Of a DNA stretch of 64,000 nt, positions 44,773-53,581 are shown in pieces; the stretch's first letter is position 1; each line of letters begins with the position of its first letter. Under the pieces are notes generated by a model. It saw only the letters and a list, made by a program, of their open reading frames with translations. It was not told where the DNA came from and searched no databases. The translations under genes were made by a program, and so were the position numbers. The stretch is from assembly GCF_001184025.1 (NCBI RefSeq), contig NZ_BBYG01000008.1:310001-374000 (forward strand), given 5' to 3'. This DNA comes from Streptomyces maremycinicus (GTDB taxonomy: Bacteria; Actinomycetota; Actinomycetes; Streptomycetales; Streptomycetaceae).

Positions 44773-46935
44773 ATGTCGGAGGCGGAGCGGGCGGGAGCAT
44801 CCCGTCAGGACAAGAGCGCACGTCTCCTCGCCGGGCGGTACCGGCTGGGAGACGTACTCGGCCGCGGCGGCATGGGGACGGTGTGGCGCGCGGAGGACGA
44901 GACCCTCGGACGCACGGTCGCCGTCAAGGAGCTGCGGTTCCCGGGGAACATCGACGAGGACGAGAAGCGCCGGCTGATCACGCGGACGTTGCGCGAGGCC
45001 AAGGCCATCGCGCGGATCCGCAACAACAGCGCGGTGACGGTCTTCGACGTGGTCGAGGAGGACGACCGGCCGTGGATCGTGATGGAACTCGTCGAGGGCA
45101 AGTCGCTCGCCGAGGTCATCCGTGAGGACGGCGTGCTGGAGCCGAAGCGCGCGGCGGAGGTCGGGCTGGCCATCCTCGACGTGCTGCGTTCGGCGCACCG
45201 CGAGGGCATCCTGCACCGTGACGTGAAGCCGTCGAACGTGCTGATCGCCGAGGACGGCCGGGTCGTGCTGACCGACTTCGGCATCGCGCAGGTCGAGGGC
45301 GATCCGTCCATCACCTCCACCGGCATGCTCGTCGGCGCGCCCTCGTACATCTCCCCGGAGCGGGCCCGCGGTCACAAGCCGGGCCCGGCGGCCGACCTCT
45401 GGTCGCTCGGCGGTCTGCTGTACGCGGCGGTCGAGGGCTCGCCCCCGTACGACAAGGGCTCGGCGATCGCCACGCTCACCGCGGTGATGACCGAGCAGTT
45501 GGAGGAGCCGAAGAACGCGGGTCCGCTGAAGGACGTCATCTACGGGCTGCTCACCAAGGACCCCGCGCGACGGCTCGACGACGCCGGTGCGCGGGCGATG
45601 TTCAACGCCGTGCTGCACGCGCCCGAGCCGCGGCACGCCGAGCCGGTCGACGCGACGAAGGTCGTGCCGTTGCCGGTTCTGCCGGACGCCGCCGGGGGCC
45701 GGGGGAGTTCGGCGGGCGCGGAGGCGGGCGAGAAGCTGCGCGGCGCCTTCCGGTCCGTGCGCAAGGCCGCCGTCGCGGCGGGCGCCGCTACCTCGGCGGC
45801 CGCGGCCCGCGCCAAGTCGGCGAACGGCACGAGTGCCTCCGGTTCCGTGGGCACGTCCGAGGCGCGGGACGGTGACGCGCGGAAGGGCGATGCGGCCCGG
45901 GGCACCGGAGCTGCCGCTTCCGCCTCCGCCGCCGCGCCCGTGGCACCGCCTTCCCGGGCGGCGACGGGGCCGGCCTCGCGGCCGGTGTCCGGTGCCGCGT
46001 CGTCGTCCTCGGTGTCGTCGTCCGCGTCCGTGCCGTCGGCCCGTTCCGGTTCCGGTTCGGGTGCGGGGGCTGGTGCAGGCGTTGGTGCCGGAGGCAGTGG
46101 CGGGGGCAGTGGCGGGGGTGCCGGGCGGAGTTCCGGGTGGCCCGTGATGACGCCGCCGGATCTGCCGCCGCGGCCCGTGCCCAGGGCACCGCTGACCGAT
46201 GTGGTGCCCAAGCGGACGCTGGTGATCATCGCGGTGGTCGTGGCGCTCGCGGTGCTCGGCACCGTGCTGGCCCTCACCCTCGGCGGGGACGACGACACCG
46301 CCGGCGGCGCGAAGGACGGCGGTGCTTCCCGGGCGGTGGCCACGGGGAGCGCCGGCGCCGACACCAAGGAGGACGAGGACAGCGGGACCCGTACGGACGG
46401 GTCGTCCTCGCAGTCCTCGCGGGCCTCCGCGTCCGCGGCTTCCCCGGGTTCCGCTTCGGGCGACACGTCCGCGCCGGGGGGCGCCGGTACGGCCGGGGCA
46501 GCCGAGGCGTCGACGACGCACCAGGGCGGTCAGGGCTACTCGATCGGGCTGCCCGCGGGGTGGAAGTACCAGTCCTCGGACTCCGCGGGCGACCGCTTCA
46601 CCGGGCCCGACGGACAGAAGCTGCTCGTCGCCTGGACGACCACGCCCAAGGGAGATCCGGTCGCCGACTGGAAGAACCAGGAGCGCTATATGACGCGCTC
46701 CCAGTACAAGAAGATCCGAATAGCGGCGGTGGACTACCGGGGCTGGAACACGGCCGACTGGGAGTTCACCTACACGGACGGCGGGACCGCGTACCGCACC
46801 ATCGACCGCGGGTTCGTCGTGAACGACGGTCTCGGGTACGCGTTGATGTACACGGCGAAGTCCGCCGCCTGGGGTACCGAGCTGCGGCAGGCGACCTGGA
46901 AGACGCTCACGGAGACCTTCACACCGAAGAAGTAG
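44773..46935 (+). CDS. Transmembrane serine/threonine protein kinase, array member 1
   Basis: 720 residues. Cytoplasmic Hanks-type kinase about 22-290: RYRLGDVLGRGGMGTVWRAED, VAVKELR with the ATP Lys, HRDVKPSN (His about 147), DFG (Asp about 168) and ISPERARG. A long Ser/Ala/Gly linker (about 290-480) leads to one membrane helix (TLVIIAVVVALAVLGTVLALTLGG, about 480-502) and an extracytoplasmic domain about 555-720 (GYSIGLPAGWKYQSSDSAG...DWEFTYTDGGTAYRTI). Active residues are intact. The ATG at 44773 has GAGGGG just upstream. Five similar genes follow. From memory, the comparable cluster in S. coelicolor has been tied to spore-wall synthesis. Confidence 0.93.
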   Translation: MSEAERAGASRQDKSARLLAGRYRLGDVLGRGGMGTVWRAEDETLGRTVAVKELRFPGNIDEDEKRRLITRTLREAKAIARIRNNSAVTVFDVVEEDDRPWIVMELVEGKSLAEVIREDGVLEPKRAAEVGLAILDVLRSAHREGILHRDVKPSNVLIAEDGRVVLTDFGIAQVEGDPSITSTGMLVGAPSYISPERARGHKPGPAADLWSLGGLLYAAVEGSPPYDKGSAIATLTAVMTEQLEEPKNAGPLKDVIYGLLTKDPARRLDDAGARAMFNAVLHAPEPRHAEPVDATKVVPLPVLPDAAGGRGSSAGAEAGEKLRGAFRSVRKAAVAAGAATSAAAARAKSANGTSASGSVGTSEARDGDARKGDAARGTGAAASASAAAPVAPPSRAATGPASRPVSGAASSSSVSSSASVPSARSGSGSGAGAGAGVGAGGSGGGSGGGAGRSSGWPVMTPPDLPPRPVPRAPLTDVVPKRTLVIIAVVVALAVLGTVLALTLGGDDDTAGGAKDGGASRAVATGSAGADTKEDEDSGTRTDGSSSQSSRASASAASPGSASGDTSAPGGAGTAGAAEASTTHQGGQGYSIGLPAGWKYQSSDSAGDRFTGPDGQKLLVAWTTTPKGDPVADWKNQERYMTRSQYKKIRIAAVDYRGWNTADWEFTYTDGGTAYRTIDRGFVVNDGLGYALMYTAKSAAWGTELRQATWKTLTETFTPKK

Positions 46936-47123
46936 CGCGGCCCCGGCGGCGGACGCCGGGCAGCCGTGTTCGGTTGAGATCTGGCATCCCCTCTTTGCGG
47001 GTTGCCTCCGGCACGTATCGTGAGTGCTTGCGGACCGTACGCATCCAGCTATTCGGCCGGATACGGCTGTAACGGCACGCGACACGAACGGAATTGACCG
47101 ACCGGGCGGCCGGGGGAGGCAAC

Positions 47124-49847
47124 GTGGACGACTACGCGGGTCGAGTGCTCGTCGACCGCTACCGCCTGCCGTTGCCGCCCTCCGACGAGTACGAACTCAC
47201 GGAGTCGCGCGCCTTCGACACCTACAGCGGACAGGAAGTCCTGGTCCGCCAGGTGCCGTTGCCCGAGGTGGTCGAGGCCGAGGTGCTCGACGCGGAGGGG
47301 CTGCCCGAGGGGTTCACCGCCCGGGAGCGCGGGGCACGGCGCCCGAGGCCCCGGGGCGCGGGTGAGGGAACACGACGGCCCGCCGACCCCGTCGTCCGGC
47401 GGGCGATGGAGGCGGCGCAGGCGACGGCCGGCATTCCCGACCATCCTCGGCTCGACCAGGTCTTCGACGTGTTCGCCGAGGGCGGCTCGCTGTGGATAGT
47501 GAGTGAGCTGGTGGCCGCGCGGCCGCTGGCGGCCCTGCTCGCCGAGAAGCCCCTGACGCCGTACCGGGCGGCCGAGGTCGCCTCCGACGTGCTCATGGCA
47601 CTGCGGGTGCTGCACGCGCACGGCTGGGTGCACCGGAACATCACCGCGCGCACGGTCCTCGTCTGCGACGACGGGCGGGTCATGCTGACCGGCCTGGCGG
47701 TGGGCGCGGCGGAGGAGGCGCTGTGCGGGTACGACCCGGTTCCGGCGCCGGAGGCCACGGAGCGTGAACAGGGCCCGGCGGGCCGGGGGAACGGCGGCGC
47801 GGGCCAAGGCGGGGCTGTCGTCGGGCCCCGGGCTTCCGCGATTCCGCCCCGACAGGACGGACCGGGCGCTCTCGGCCCCGTGGGTCCCGGTTCCGGTCCC
47901 GCTGGGGCGGGCGGCTTCGGTGGATTCGGCGGTTCCGGTGGTCCCGGCGGTCCTGTCGGGGTCGGTTCCGGCGGGGGTGGGTTCGGTGGCGGCACGGTCG
48001 ACCCCGAGGCCGCCCGGCGGGCCGCCATAGAGGCGCGCGCGTCCGGGGCGCTGCCGGTGCCGACGGGTGAACCGTCCGGTGGCGGCGGGGCGTCCGGTGC
48101 GGTGGCCCGCAGGGCGCCGACCGAGACCGGCGGAGACATCCGCGCCGCGCGCGCCGGGGCGATCGCCGCGTACCGCGCGGGAGCGCGGGCGGCGGCCCGG
48201 GTGCAGGAGGCCCAGGAGGCCCAGCAGAACGGACGTGCGGCCCTGCCGGGCGCCCGGACCCCGGCCCACGACGGCCAGGGGACCCCGGCAGGCGGTCCGC
48301 CCGGCCAGATCGCCGACCCCTACGGTGTCGCGGGCGCGCCCGTGCCCGGACCCGCCGGGTACGCCCAGGGACAGCCCGCCCACCTCCACCCCGCCGCTCC
48401 CGGTGGCGCACCGCACGCCGCCCCGCAGGCCCCGCACCCTTCGCTCACGCCCCTTCCCGGCGCCCAGGTGCCCGGGCAGGGGCAGGGGCAGGGCCAGGGG
48501 CCGTCGGGCGAGGGGCGCGCCGGGACCCGGTGGGACGAGTCGGCGGCCGGGGCGCCCGCAGGCGTCGCGCGGCGCGGGCCCGGCACCGCGCTGGCCGCCG
48601 AGCGGGCGCGTCAGGCCCGGATGGCCGTGGTCGGACCGGTCACCGAACGCTGGGCGCCCGAACAGGCCGGCCCGGTGCACGAGAACTGGCAGCTGGCCGC
48701 GCCGATCGGTCCCGCGACCGACCTGTGGGCGCTGGGCGCGCTGCTCTTCAGGGCCGTACAGGGACACGCGCCCTATCCGGAGGAGTCGACGGCCGAGTTG
48801 GTGCAGATGGTGTGCGCCGAGCCGCCTGCCTTCGCCGAGGAGTGCGGACCGCTCAGGCCGGTCGTGGAGTCGCTGCTGCGCCAGGACCCGACCGAGCGGC
48901 TCGACTTCGAGGAACTGCGGGGCTGGCTGCGCTCGCTGGTGCGGTCCGCGCCGGAGCCGGAGGCGGGCACCTATGTCGTCGCCGCGCCGCCGAACGATCC
49001 CCGTCGGCTGCCGATCGTCCGCCGCCGAGGCGAACTGGTGCGCAGACGGCGGGCCGGGCTGCCCGCCACCCATGGACGGCACAAACGCGGCCGGGCGGAG
49101 CCGAGCGGTTCCCCCCGCAGCCTGGGCCGCACCCTGCTGGTGCTGATCCTGCTCGTGCTGGCCGGGGCCATCGCGTACGCCGTGCTCTTCATGCCCAAGG
49201 CCGACGAGGAGGGCGCCGCCGGCACGGACGGCTCGCGGCGGACCGGGGCCACCGGAACGCCGGACGGCCAGGCGCCCGAGGCGAGCAGCGAACCCAGGCC
49301 CGACCAGACCTCACCGGGCAGCGCCTCACCGTCCTCGGGGTCCTCGGGCGCGCAGGCCACCCAGACGCAGAACGGCGGGTCCGGGGCGGACGTCGCCGAC
49401 GGGTTCACCGTCCGCGCGGACGACGCCGGCTTCCGGGTCGCCGTGGCCAACGGCTGGGACCGCACCCCGAAGAACGGGCGCGGCCAGGTCGTGTACACGC
49501 ACGGCGACTTCGAGCTGATCGTCGTCCCCGGACGCGACAGCGCGTCGTCGAACGGCAGCGACCCGATGGTCTACCAGCGGGAGAAGGAGAGCGAGCTCCA
49601 GCCGTACCGCGACTCCAGCTGGGCGACGGCCTCCGGACTGCGGACGACGACGGTGGGCGCCCGGACCATGGCCGAGGGGCAGTTCACCTGGACCGACGGC
49701 GGCGGGCGGGAGCTGTACGTCCGCAATGTGGCGATCCTCATCTCGGGTCGGTACCACATCGTGCAGGTCAGGGGGCCGGAGGCGGAACGGGACGAGGTGA
49801 CCCGGCTGTTCGAGCAGGCGTCGGCCACCTATCAGTACACCGGCTGA
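47124..49847 (+). CDS. Pseudokinase with transmembrane helix and large insertion, array member 2
   Basis: 907 residues from a GTG with GGGGGAGG upstream (the ATG-like start 30 bases earlier is less likely). The kinase fold is degenerate: VLVRQVP replaces VAVKxxx, HRN replaces HRD (His170-Arg171-Asn172) with ITART after it, and TGLAV replaces DFG (Thr189-Gly190-Leu191-Ala192). About residues 205-495 are a Gly/Pro/Ala/Gln-rich insertion between the DFG site and DLWALGALLF (about 532). A membrane helix lies at about 670-692. The rest is the ectodomain (DDAGFRVAVANGWDRTPKN...FTWTDGGGRELYVR). It probably acts as a scaffold or regulates the neighbouring kinases. Confidence 0.9.
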   Translation: MDDYAGRVLVDRYRLPLPPSDEYELTESRAFDTYSGQEVLVRQVPLPEVVEAEVLDAEGLPEGFTARERGARRPRPRGAGEGTRRPADPVVRRAMEAAQATAGIPDHPRLDQVFDVFAEGGSLWIVSELVAARPLAALLAEKPLTPYRAAEVASDVLMALRVLHAHGWVHRNITARTVLVCDDGRVMLTGLAVGAAEEALCGYDPVPAPEATEREQGPAGRGNGGAGQGGAVVGPRASAIPPRQDGPGALGPVGPGSGPAGAGGFGGFGGSGGPGGPVGVGSGGGGFGGGTVDPEAARRAAIEARASGALPVPTGEPSGGGGASGAVARRAPTETGGDIRAARAGAIAAYRAGARAAARVQEAQEAQQNGRAALPGARTPAHDGQGTPAGGPPGQIADPYGVAGAPVPGPAGYAQGQPAHLHPAAPGGAPHAAPQAPHPSLTPLPGAQVPGQGQGQGQGPSGEGRAGTRWDESAAGAPAGVARRGPGTALAAERARQARMAVVGPVTERWAPEQAGPVHENWQLAAPIGPATDLWALGALLFRAVQGHAPYPEESTAELVQMVCAEPPAFAEECGPLRPVVESLLRQDPTERLDFEELRGWLRSLVRSAPEPEAGTYVVAAPPNDPRRLPIVRRRGELVRRRRAGLPATHGRHKRGRAEPSGSPRSLGRTLLVLILLVLAGAIAYAVLFMPKADEEGAAGTDGSRRTGATGTPDGQAPEASSEPRPDQTSPGSASPSSGSSGAQATQTQNGGSGADVADGFTVRADDAGFRVAVANGWDRTPKNGRGQVVYTHGDFELIVVPGRDSASSNGSDPMVYQREKESELQPYRDSSWATASGLRTTTVGARTMAEGQFTWTDGGGRELYVRNVAILISGRYHIVQVRGPEAERDEVTRLFEQASATYQYTG

Positions 49848-50009
49848 GCGCCCGTCCGGCCGCCCGCGCCCGGCCGTGTTCGGCCCGTCCGGATCCCTTC
49901 CGTCCCTCGAGGCGACAACCGTCACAGTGCTGTCACCTTGGCACCCTGCTGGTTCCCCGGAAGCGGCCCGGTCCTTACGCTGGCTGTGTCAAGAGCATTG
50001 CGGGGCAAC

Positions 50010-51755
50010 GTGAATCAGATGCAGGGCGCGCTCCTGGCGGGCCGCTACCGGCTCGCCGACGCCATCGGGAGCGGCGGTATGGGCCGGGTGTGGCGTGCGC
50101 ACGACGAGCTGCTCCACAGGGCCGTCGCCATCAAGGAGTTGACGGCGGCGCTCTATGTCGCGGAGGGCGACCAGGCCGTTCTGCTGGCGCGGACCAGGGC
50201 GGAGGCCCGGGCGGCCGCCCGGATCAACCACTCCGCCGTGGTCACCGTGCACGACGTCCTCGAGCACGACGGCCGTCCGTGGATCGTGATGGAGCTGGTC
50301 GAGGGCCGCTCGCTGGCCGACGCGGTCAAGGAGGACGGGCGGATCGAGCCCACCGAGGCCGCCCGGATCGGGCTGTGGGTGCTGCGTGCCCTGCGGGCCG
50401 CGCACTCCGCCGGGGTCCTGCACCGTGACGTCAAGCCCGGCAACGTGCTGCTCTCGCACGACGGCCGGGTCCTCCTCACCGACTTCGGCATCGCCCAGAT
50501 CGAGGGCGACAGCACCATCACCCGCACCGGCGAGGTCGTCGGCTCGGTCGACTACCTGGCCCCCGAGCGGGTGCGCGGGCAGGACCCGGGGCCGTCCTCG
50601 GACCTGTGGGCGCTGGGCGCGACGCTGTACACGGCGGTCGAGGGGCGGTCGCCGTTCCGGCGCACCTCGCCCCTGACCACCCTTCAGGCCGTCGTCGAGG
50701 AGGAGGCCGCCGACCCCGCGTACGCCGGCCCGCTCGGGCCCGTCATCACCGCTCTGCTGCGCAAGGACCCGGCCGCCCGTCCGGACACCGCCGAGACCGA
50801 GCAGCTCCTCGCCGAAGCGGCCGAGGGCCGGCGTCCCGCCAGGGCGCAGGCGTATGTGCCGACGCAGTACGGAGGGCCCGACCGGGCCTCGGGGGACCAC
50901 CCCGTGGCGCATCCGCCGTCCCACCCGACGGCCGGCACCGCGTACCTCCCGTTGGCACCGGATGCGGCGACGCCCGTCCCCGGCCACCCCGGCCACGCGG
51001 GCCATCCCGGTCGGCACGGTCACCAGGTGACCGCCGCGACCGCCGTGGGGCCGACGCGTCCCGGTGCGGAACCGGCCACCCCGCAGTCCCCGCCGCCCCG
51101 GCGTCGTCGTCGGGTGCTGGCGCTCGTGGTCGTCCTCGCCGCGCTGGTCGGCGGCGGTACGGCGGTGGCGTGGCAGAAGTGGGACGAGGGGCGGCAGGAC
51201 ACCGGTGGGTCCACGTCGTCGTCCGCGTCCGCGTCGGCGTCCGCCTCGCCGAGCCCGAGCACCCCGTCCGCGACGAGCACCCCCGCCGACTCCTGGCTGG
51301 AGGTCGACGACCCGCTGGGCTTCGGGCTCTCCCTCCCCGAGGGCTGGGAGCGGGAGGTGTTCCAGGACGACGGCGACCTCAAGCAGATCGACTACTCGCC
51401 CGACGGCGGCGAGCACTTCCTCCGGATCGCCCTCGACAGGTCCCCCGACTTCAGCGACCCGTACGCGCACCAGGTCGACCTGGAACAGCAGCTCCAGCGG
51501 CTGGTCGACTACCGCCGGGTCACCCTGGAGAAGAACGTCTACCGGGACCGGGACGGTGCCGAGTGGGAGTACACCTGGACCGCGCAGGCGAAGGACACGG
51601 AGTTCCCCGGGCCGCGCCGCGCGATCGAGGAGACCTACGTGGCCCGCGACGGCACCGAGTACGCGATCTACATGTCCTCGCCGGCCGAGGACTGGCCCGA
51701 GGCGGCCGAGCAGTTCAGGAAGGTACTGCAAAGCTGGCGGGAGCCGACCGCGTAG
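50010..51755 (+). CDS. Transmembrane serine/threonine protein kinase, array member 3
   Basis: 581 residues, GTG at 50010 (ATG at 50019 is possible). Kinase about 9-270: RYRLADAIGSGGMGRVWRAHD, VAIKELT, HRDVKPGN (His138), DFG (Asp158), VGSVDYLAPERVRG. A linker with a YVPTQYGGP segment and HPGHAGHPGRHGHQ follows, then the membrane helix (RVLALVVVLAALVGGGTAVAW, about 367-388). The ectodomain (about 430-581) reads DPLGFGLSLPEGWEREVFQDDGD...EWEYTWTAQAKD. All catalytic residues are present. It starts 162 bases after the pseudokinase stop; array member 4 is 72 bases downstream. Confidence 0.93.
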   Translation: MNQMQGALLAGRYRLADAIGSGGMGRVWRAHDELLHRAVAIKELTAALYVAEGDQAVLLARTRAEARAAARINHSAVVTVHDVLEHDGRPWIVMELVEGRSLADAVKEDGRIEPTEAARIGLWVLRALRAAHSAGVLHRDVKPGNVLLSHDGRVLLTDFGIAQIEGDSTITRTGEVVGSVDYLAPERVRGQDPGPSSDLWALGATLYTAVEGRSPFRRTSPLTTLQAVVEEEAADPAYAGPLGPVITALLRKDPAARPDTAETEQLLAEAAEGRRPARAQAYVPTQYGGPDRASGDHPVAHPPSHPTAGTAYLPLAPDAATPVPGHPGHAGHPGRHGHQVTAATAVGPTRPGAEPATPQSPPPRRRRRVLALVVVLAALVGGGTAVAWQKWDEGRQDTGGSTSSSASASASASPSPSTPSATSTPADSWLEVDDPLGFGLSLPEGWEREVFQDDGDLKQIDYSPDGGEHFLRIALDRSPDFSDPYAHQVDLEQQLQRLVDYRRVTLEKNVYRDRDGAEWEYTWTAQAKDTEFPGPRRAIEETYVARDGTEYAIYMSSPAEDWPEAAEQFRKVLQSWREPTA

Positions 51756-51827
51756 AGCCGTGCCCGTCCCGGTAGTTGGCCGGACGGCGCCCCGGAAGCG
51801 TGACGTCCGGTGGGGCATGATGAGCCC

Positions 51828-53489
51828 ATGGGGACAGAGGGGGGCGGGGACACCGCACGGGTCATCGCGGGCCGTTACCGGCTGGACGCGAGACTCGGGC
51901 GCGGAGGCATGGGGGTCGTGTGGGGCGCCACCGACCAGTTGCTCGGGCGGCGGGTCGCCGTCAAGGAGCTGACCCAGGACGACACGCTCTCCGACGAGGA
52001 GGCGCGCGGCCGCCGCGACCGGACCCTGCGCGAGGCCCGCGCGGTGGCCCAGCTGAGCCACCCGCACATCATCGTCGTGCACGACGTCGTCGAGGAAGGC
52101 GAACGTCCGTACATCGTCATGGAGCTGATCGACGGCGGCTCGCTCGCCGACCGGATCGCCGCACGGGGGCCGATCCCGCCGGCCGAGGCGGCCCGCATCG
52201 GGATCGCCCTGCTCGGGGCGCTGCGCGCCGCCCACACGGCCGGGATCCTGCACCGGGACATCAAGCCCGCGAACGTCCTGCTCGAACGCGACAGCGACCG
52301 CGTCGTCCTCACCGACTTCGGCATCGCGCAGGTCTCGGGCGCCACCACGCTCACCGAGACCGGGTCGTTCGTCGGCTCGCCCGAGTACACCGCGCCGGAG
52401 CGGATGTCCGGGGCGCGGACCGGCGCGGAGTCCGACCTGTGGTCGCTGGGCGCGCTGCTGTGCACCGCGCTGAGCGGCGAATCGCCCTTCCGGCGCGATT
52501 CGTTGGGCGGCATCCTGCACGCCGTCGTCTTCGCCGAGATCCGCACCCCCGCGCAGGCCGAGCCGCTGCTGCCCGTCGTGCGGGGGCTGCTGGAACGCGA
52601 TCCGGACCGGCGGCTCGGCGCCGCGGAGGCGGAGCGGATGCTGCGCGCCTACCTGGACACCGGGCGTACGCCGACGCCGGTGTCCTCGCGGTACACGCCG
52701 ACCCAGGCGGACCTGTCCCGGCCGGCGTGGCAGCCACCGGCCAGGGAGCGTTCCACGCGGGGTGTGCTGGTCGCCGCGCTGCTGGTCGCCGCGATGGCGG
52801 GGGCGGGCGTGTCGGCGGCGGCTCTCCTGCTGAACGGTGACGGCGACGGCGGACGCACCCCGACGAGTTCGGCGCCGGGCTCCACGGGGAGCGGCGGCTC
52901 GGCGGGCGCCACGCCCACCGGGACCCCCTCGGCCACCCGTTCCCCGTCCGGTTCCGCCACGTCCTCCGGGCCCGCCCGGTCCGCCGTGTCCGCCCCGGCA
53001 GGCTCCGCCTCCGCCGCCTCGGACGACCGGCCCGGCGGGCCGACCGCCCCCTCCGGCTACCGCGTGGCGGTGGATCCGGCCGGGTTCTCGCTCGCCGTCC
53101 CGGAGGACTTCACCCGGGTGCCGCAGGGCGAGCGGGTCTTCTACATGTCCCCGGGCCAGGTCTTCCGGCTCGGCATCAAGGTCGCCGCCGTCCGACCCGG
53201 CGGCCCGCTCGCCGTGATGGAGTCCGCCGCGGCCAGGGGCCCGGACACCAACCCGGGTTACCACGACGGCCGGGTCACCGAGACGCGTCACGGCACGCGC
53301 CCCGCCGCCCTGTGGGAGTTCACCTGGAACGGCTTCAGCGCGGCGGAGGGGCCCCGGCACACCTACGACCTGTGCTGGGAGGAGGGCGGGCTGCTGTACG
53401 ACGTGTGGGTGTCGGCGCCGGTCGGCAAGGTGCGGGAGGCGCGCGAGTACTTCGACGTCGCGGTCGACACGTTCGTCGTATCGACCTAA
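51828..53489 (+). CDS. Transmembrane serine/threonine protein kinase, array member 4
   Basis: 553 residues. Kinase about 17-275: RYRLDARLGRGGMGVVWGATD, VAVKELTQD, HRDIKPAN (His142), DFG, VGSPEYTAPERMSG. A short region with YTPTQADLSRPAW precedes the membrane helix (VLVAALLVAAMAGAGVSAAALLL, about 313-335). A Ser/Thr/Gly linker follows and the ectodomain (about 400-553) reads DPAGFSLAVPEDFTRVPQGERVFYMS...ALWEFTWNGF, ending in a strand with Cys in DLCWEEGG. A GTG 18 bases upstream is an alternative start. Active motifs are complete. Confidence 0.93.
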   Translation: MGTEGGGDTARVIAGRYRLDARLGRGGMGVVWGATDQLLGRRVAVKELTQDDTLSDEEARGRRDRTLREARAVAQLSHPHIIVVHDVVEEGERPYIVMELIDGGSLADRIAARGPIPPAEAARIGIALLGALRAAHTAGILHRDIKPANVLLERDSDRVVLTDFGIAQVSGATTLTETGSFVGSPEYTAPERMSGARTGAESDLWSLGALLCTALSGESPFRRDSLGGILHAVVFAEIRTPAQAEPLLPVVRGLLERDPDRRLGAAEAERMLRAYLDTGRTPTPVSSRYTPTQADLSRPAWQPPARERSTRGVLVAALLVAAMAGAGVSAAALLLNGDGDGGRTPTSSAPGSTGSGGSAGATPTGTPSATRSPSGSATSSGPARSAVSAPAGSASAASDDRPGGPTAPSGYRVAVDPAGFSLAVPEDFTRVPQGERVFYMSPGQVFRLGIKVAAVRPGGPLAVMESAAARGPDTNPGYHDGRVTETRHGTRPAALWEFTWNGFSAAEGPRHTYDLCWEEGGLLYDVWVSAPVGKVREAREYFDVAVDTFVVST

Positions 53490-53581
53490 ACGGGAGATAA
53501 GGCGCATGACGCGTCACGGGTCTGTGACCGGTGTGCGCCGCCGGTGGAAACCGGTCTGTCTGGCGCGATAGGGATGGACCC

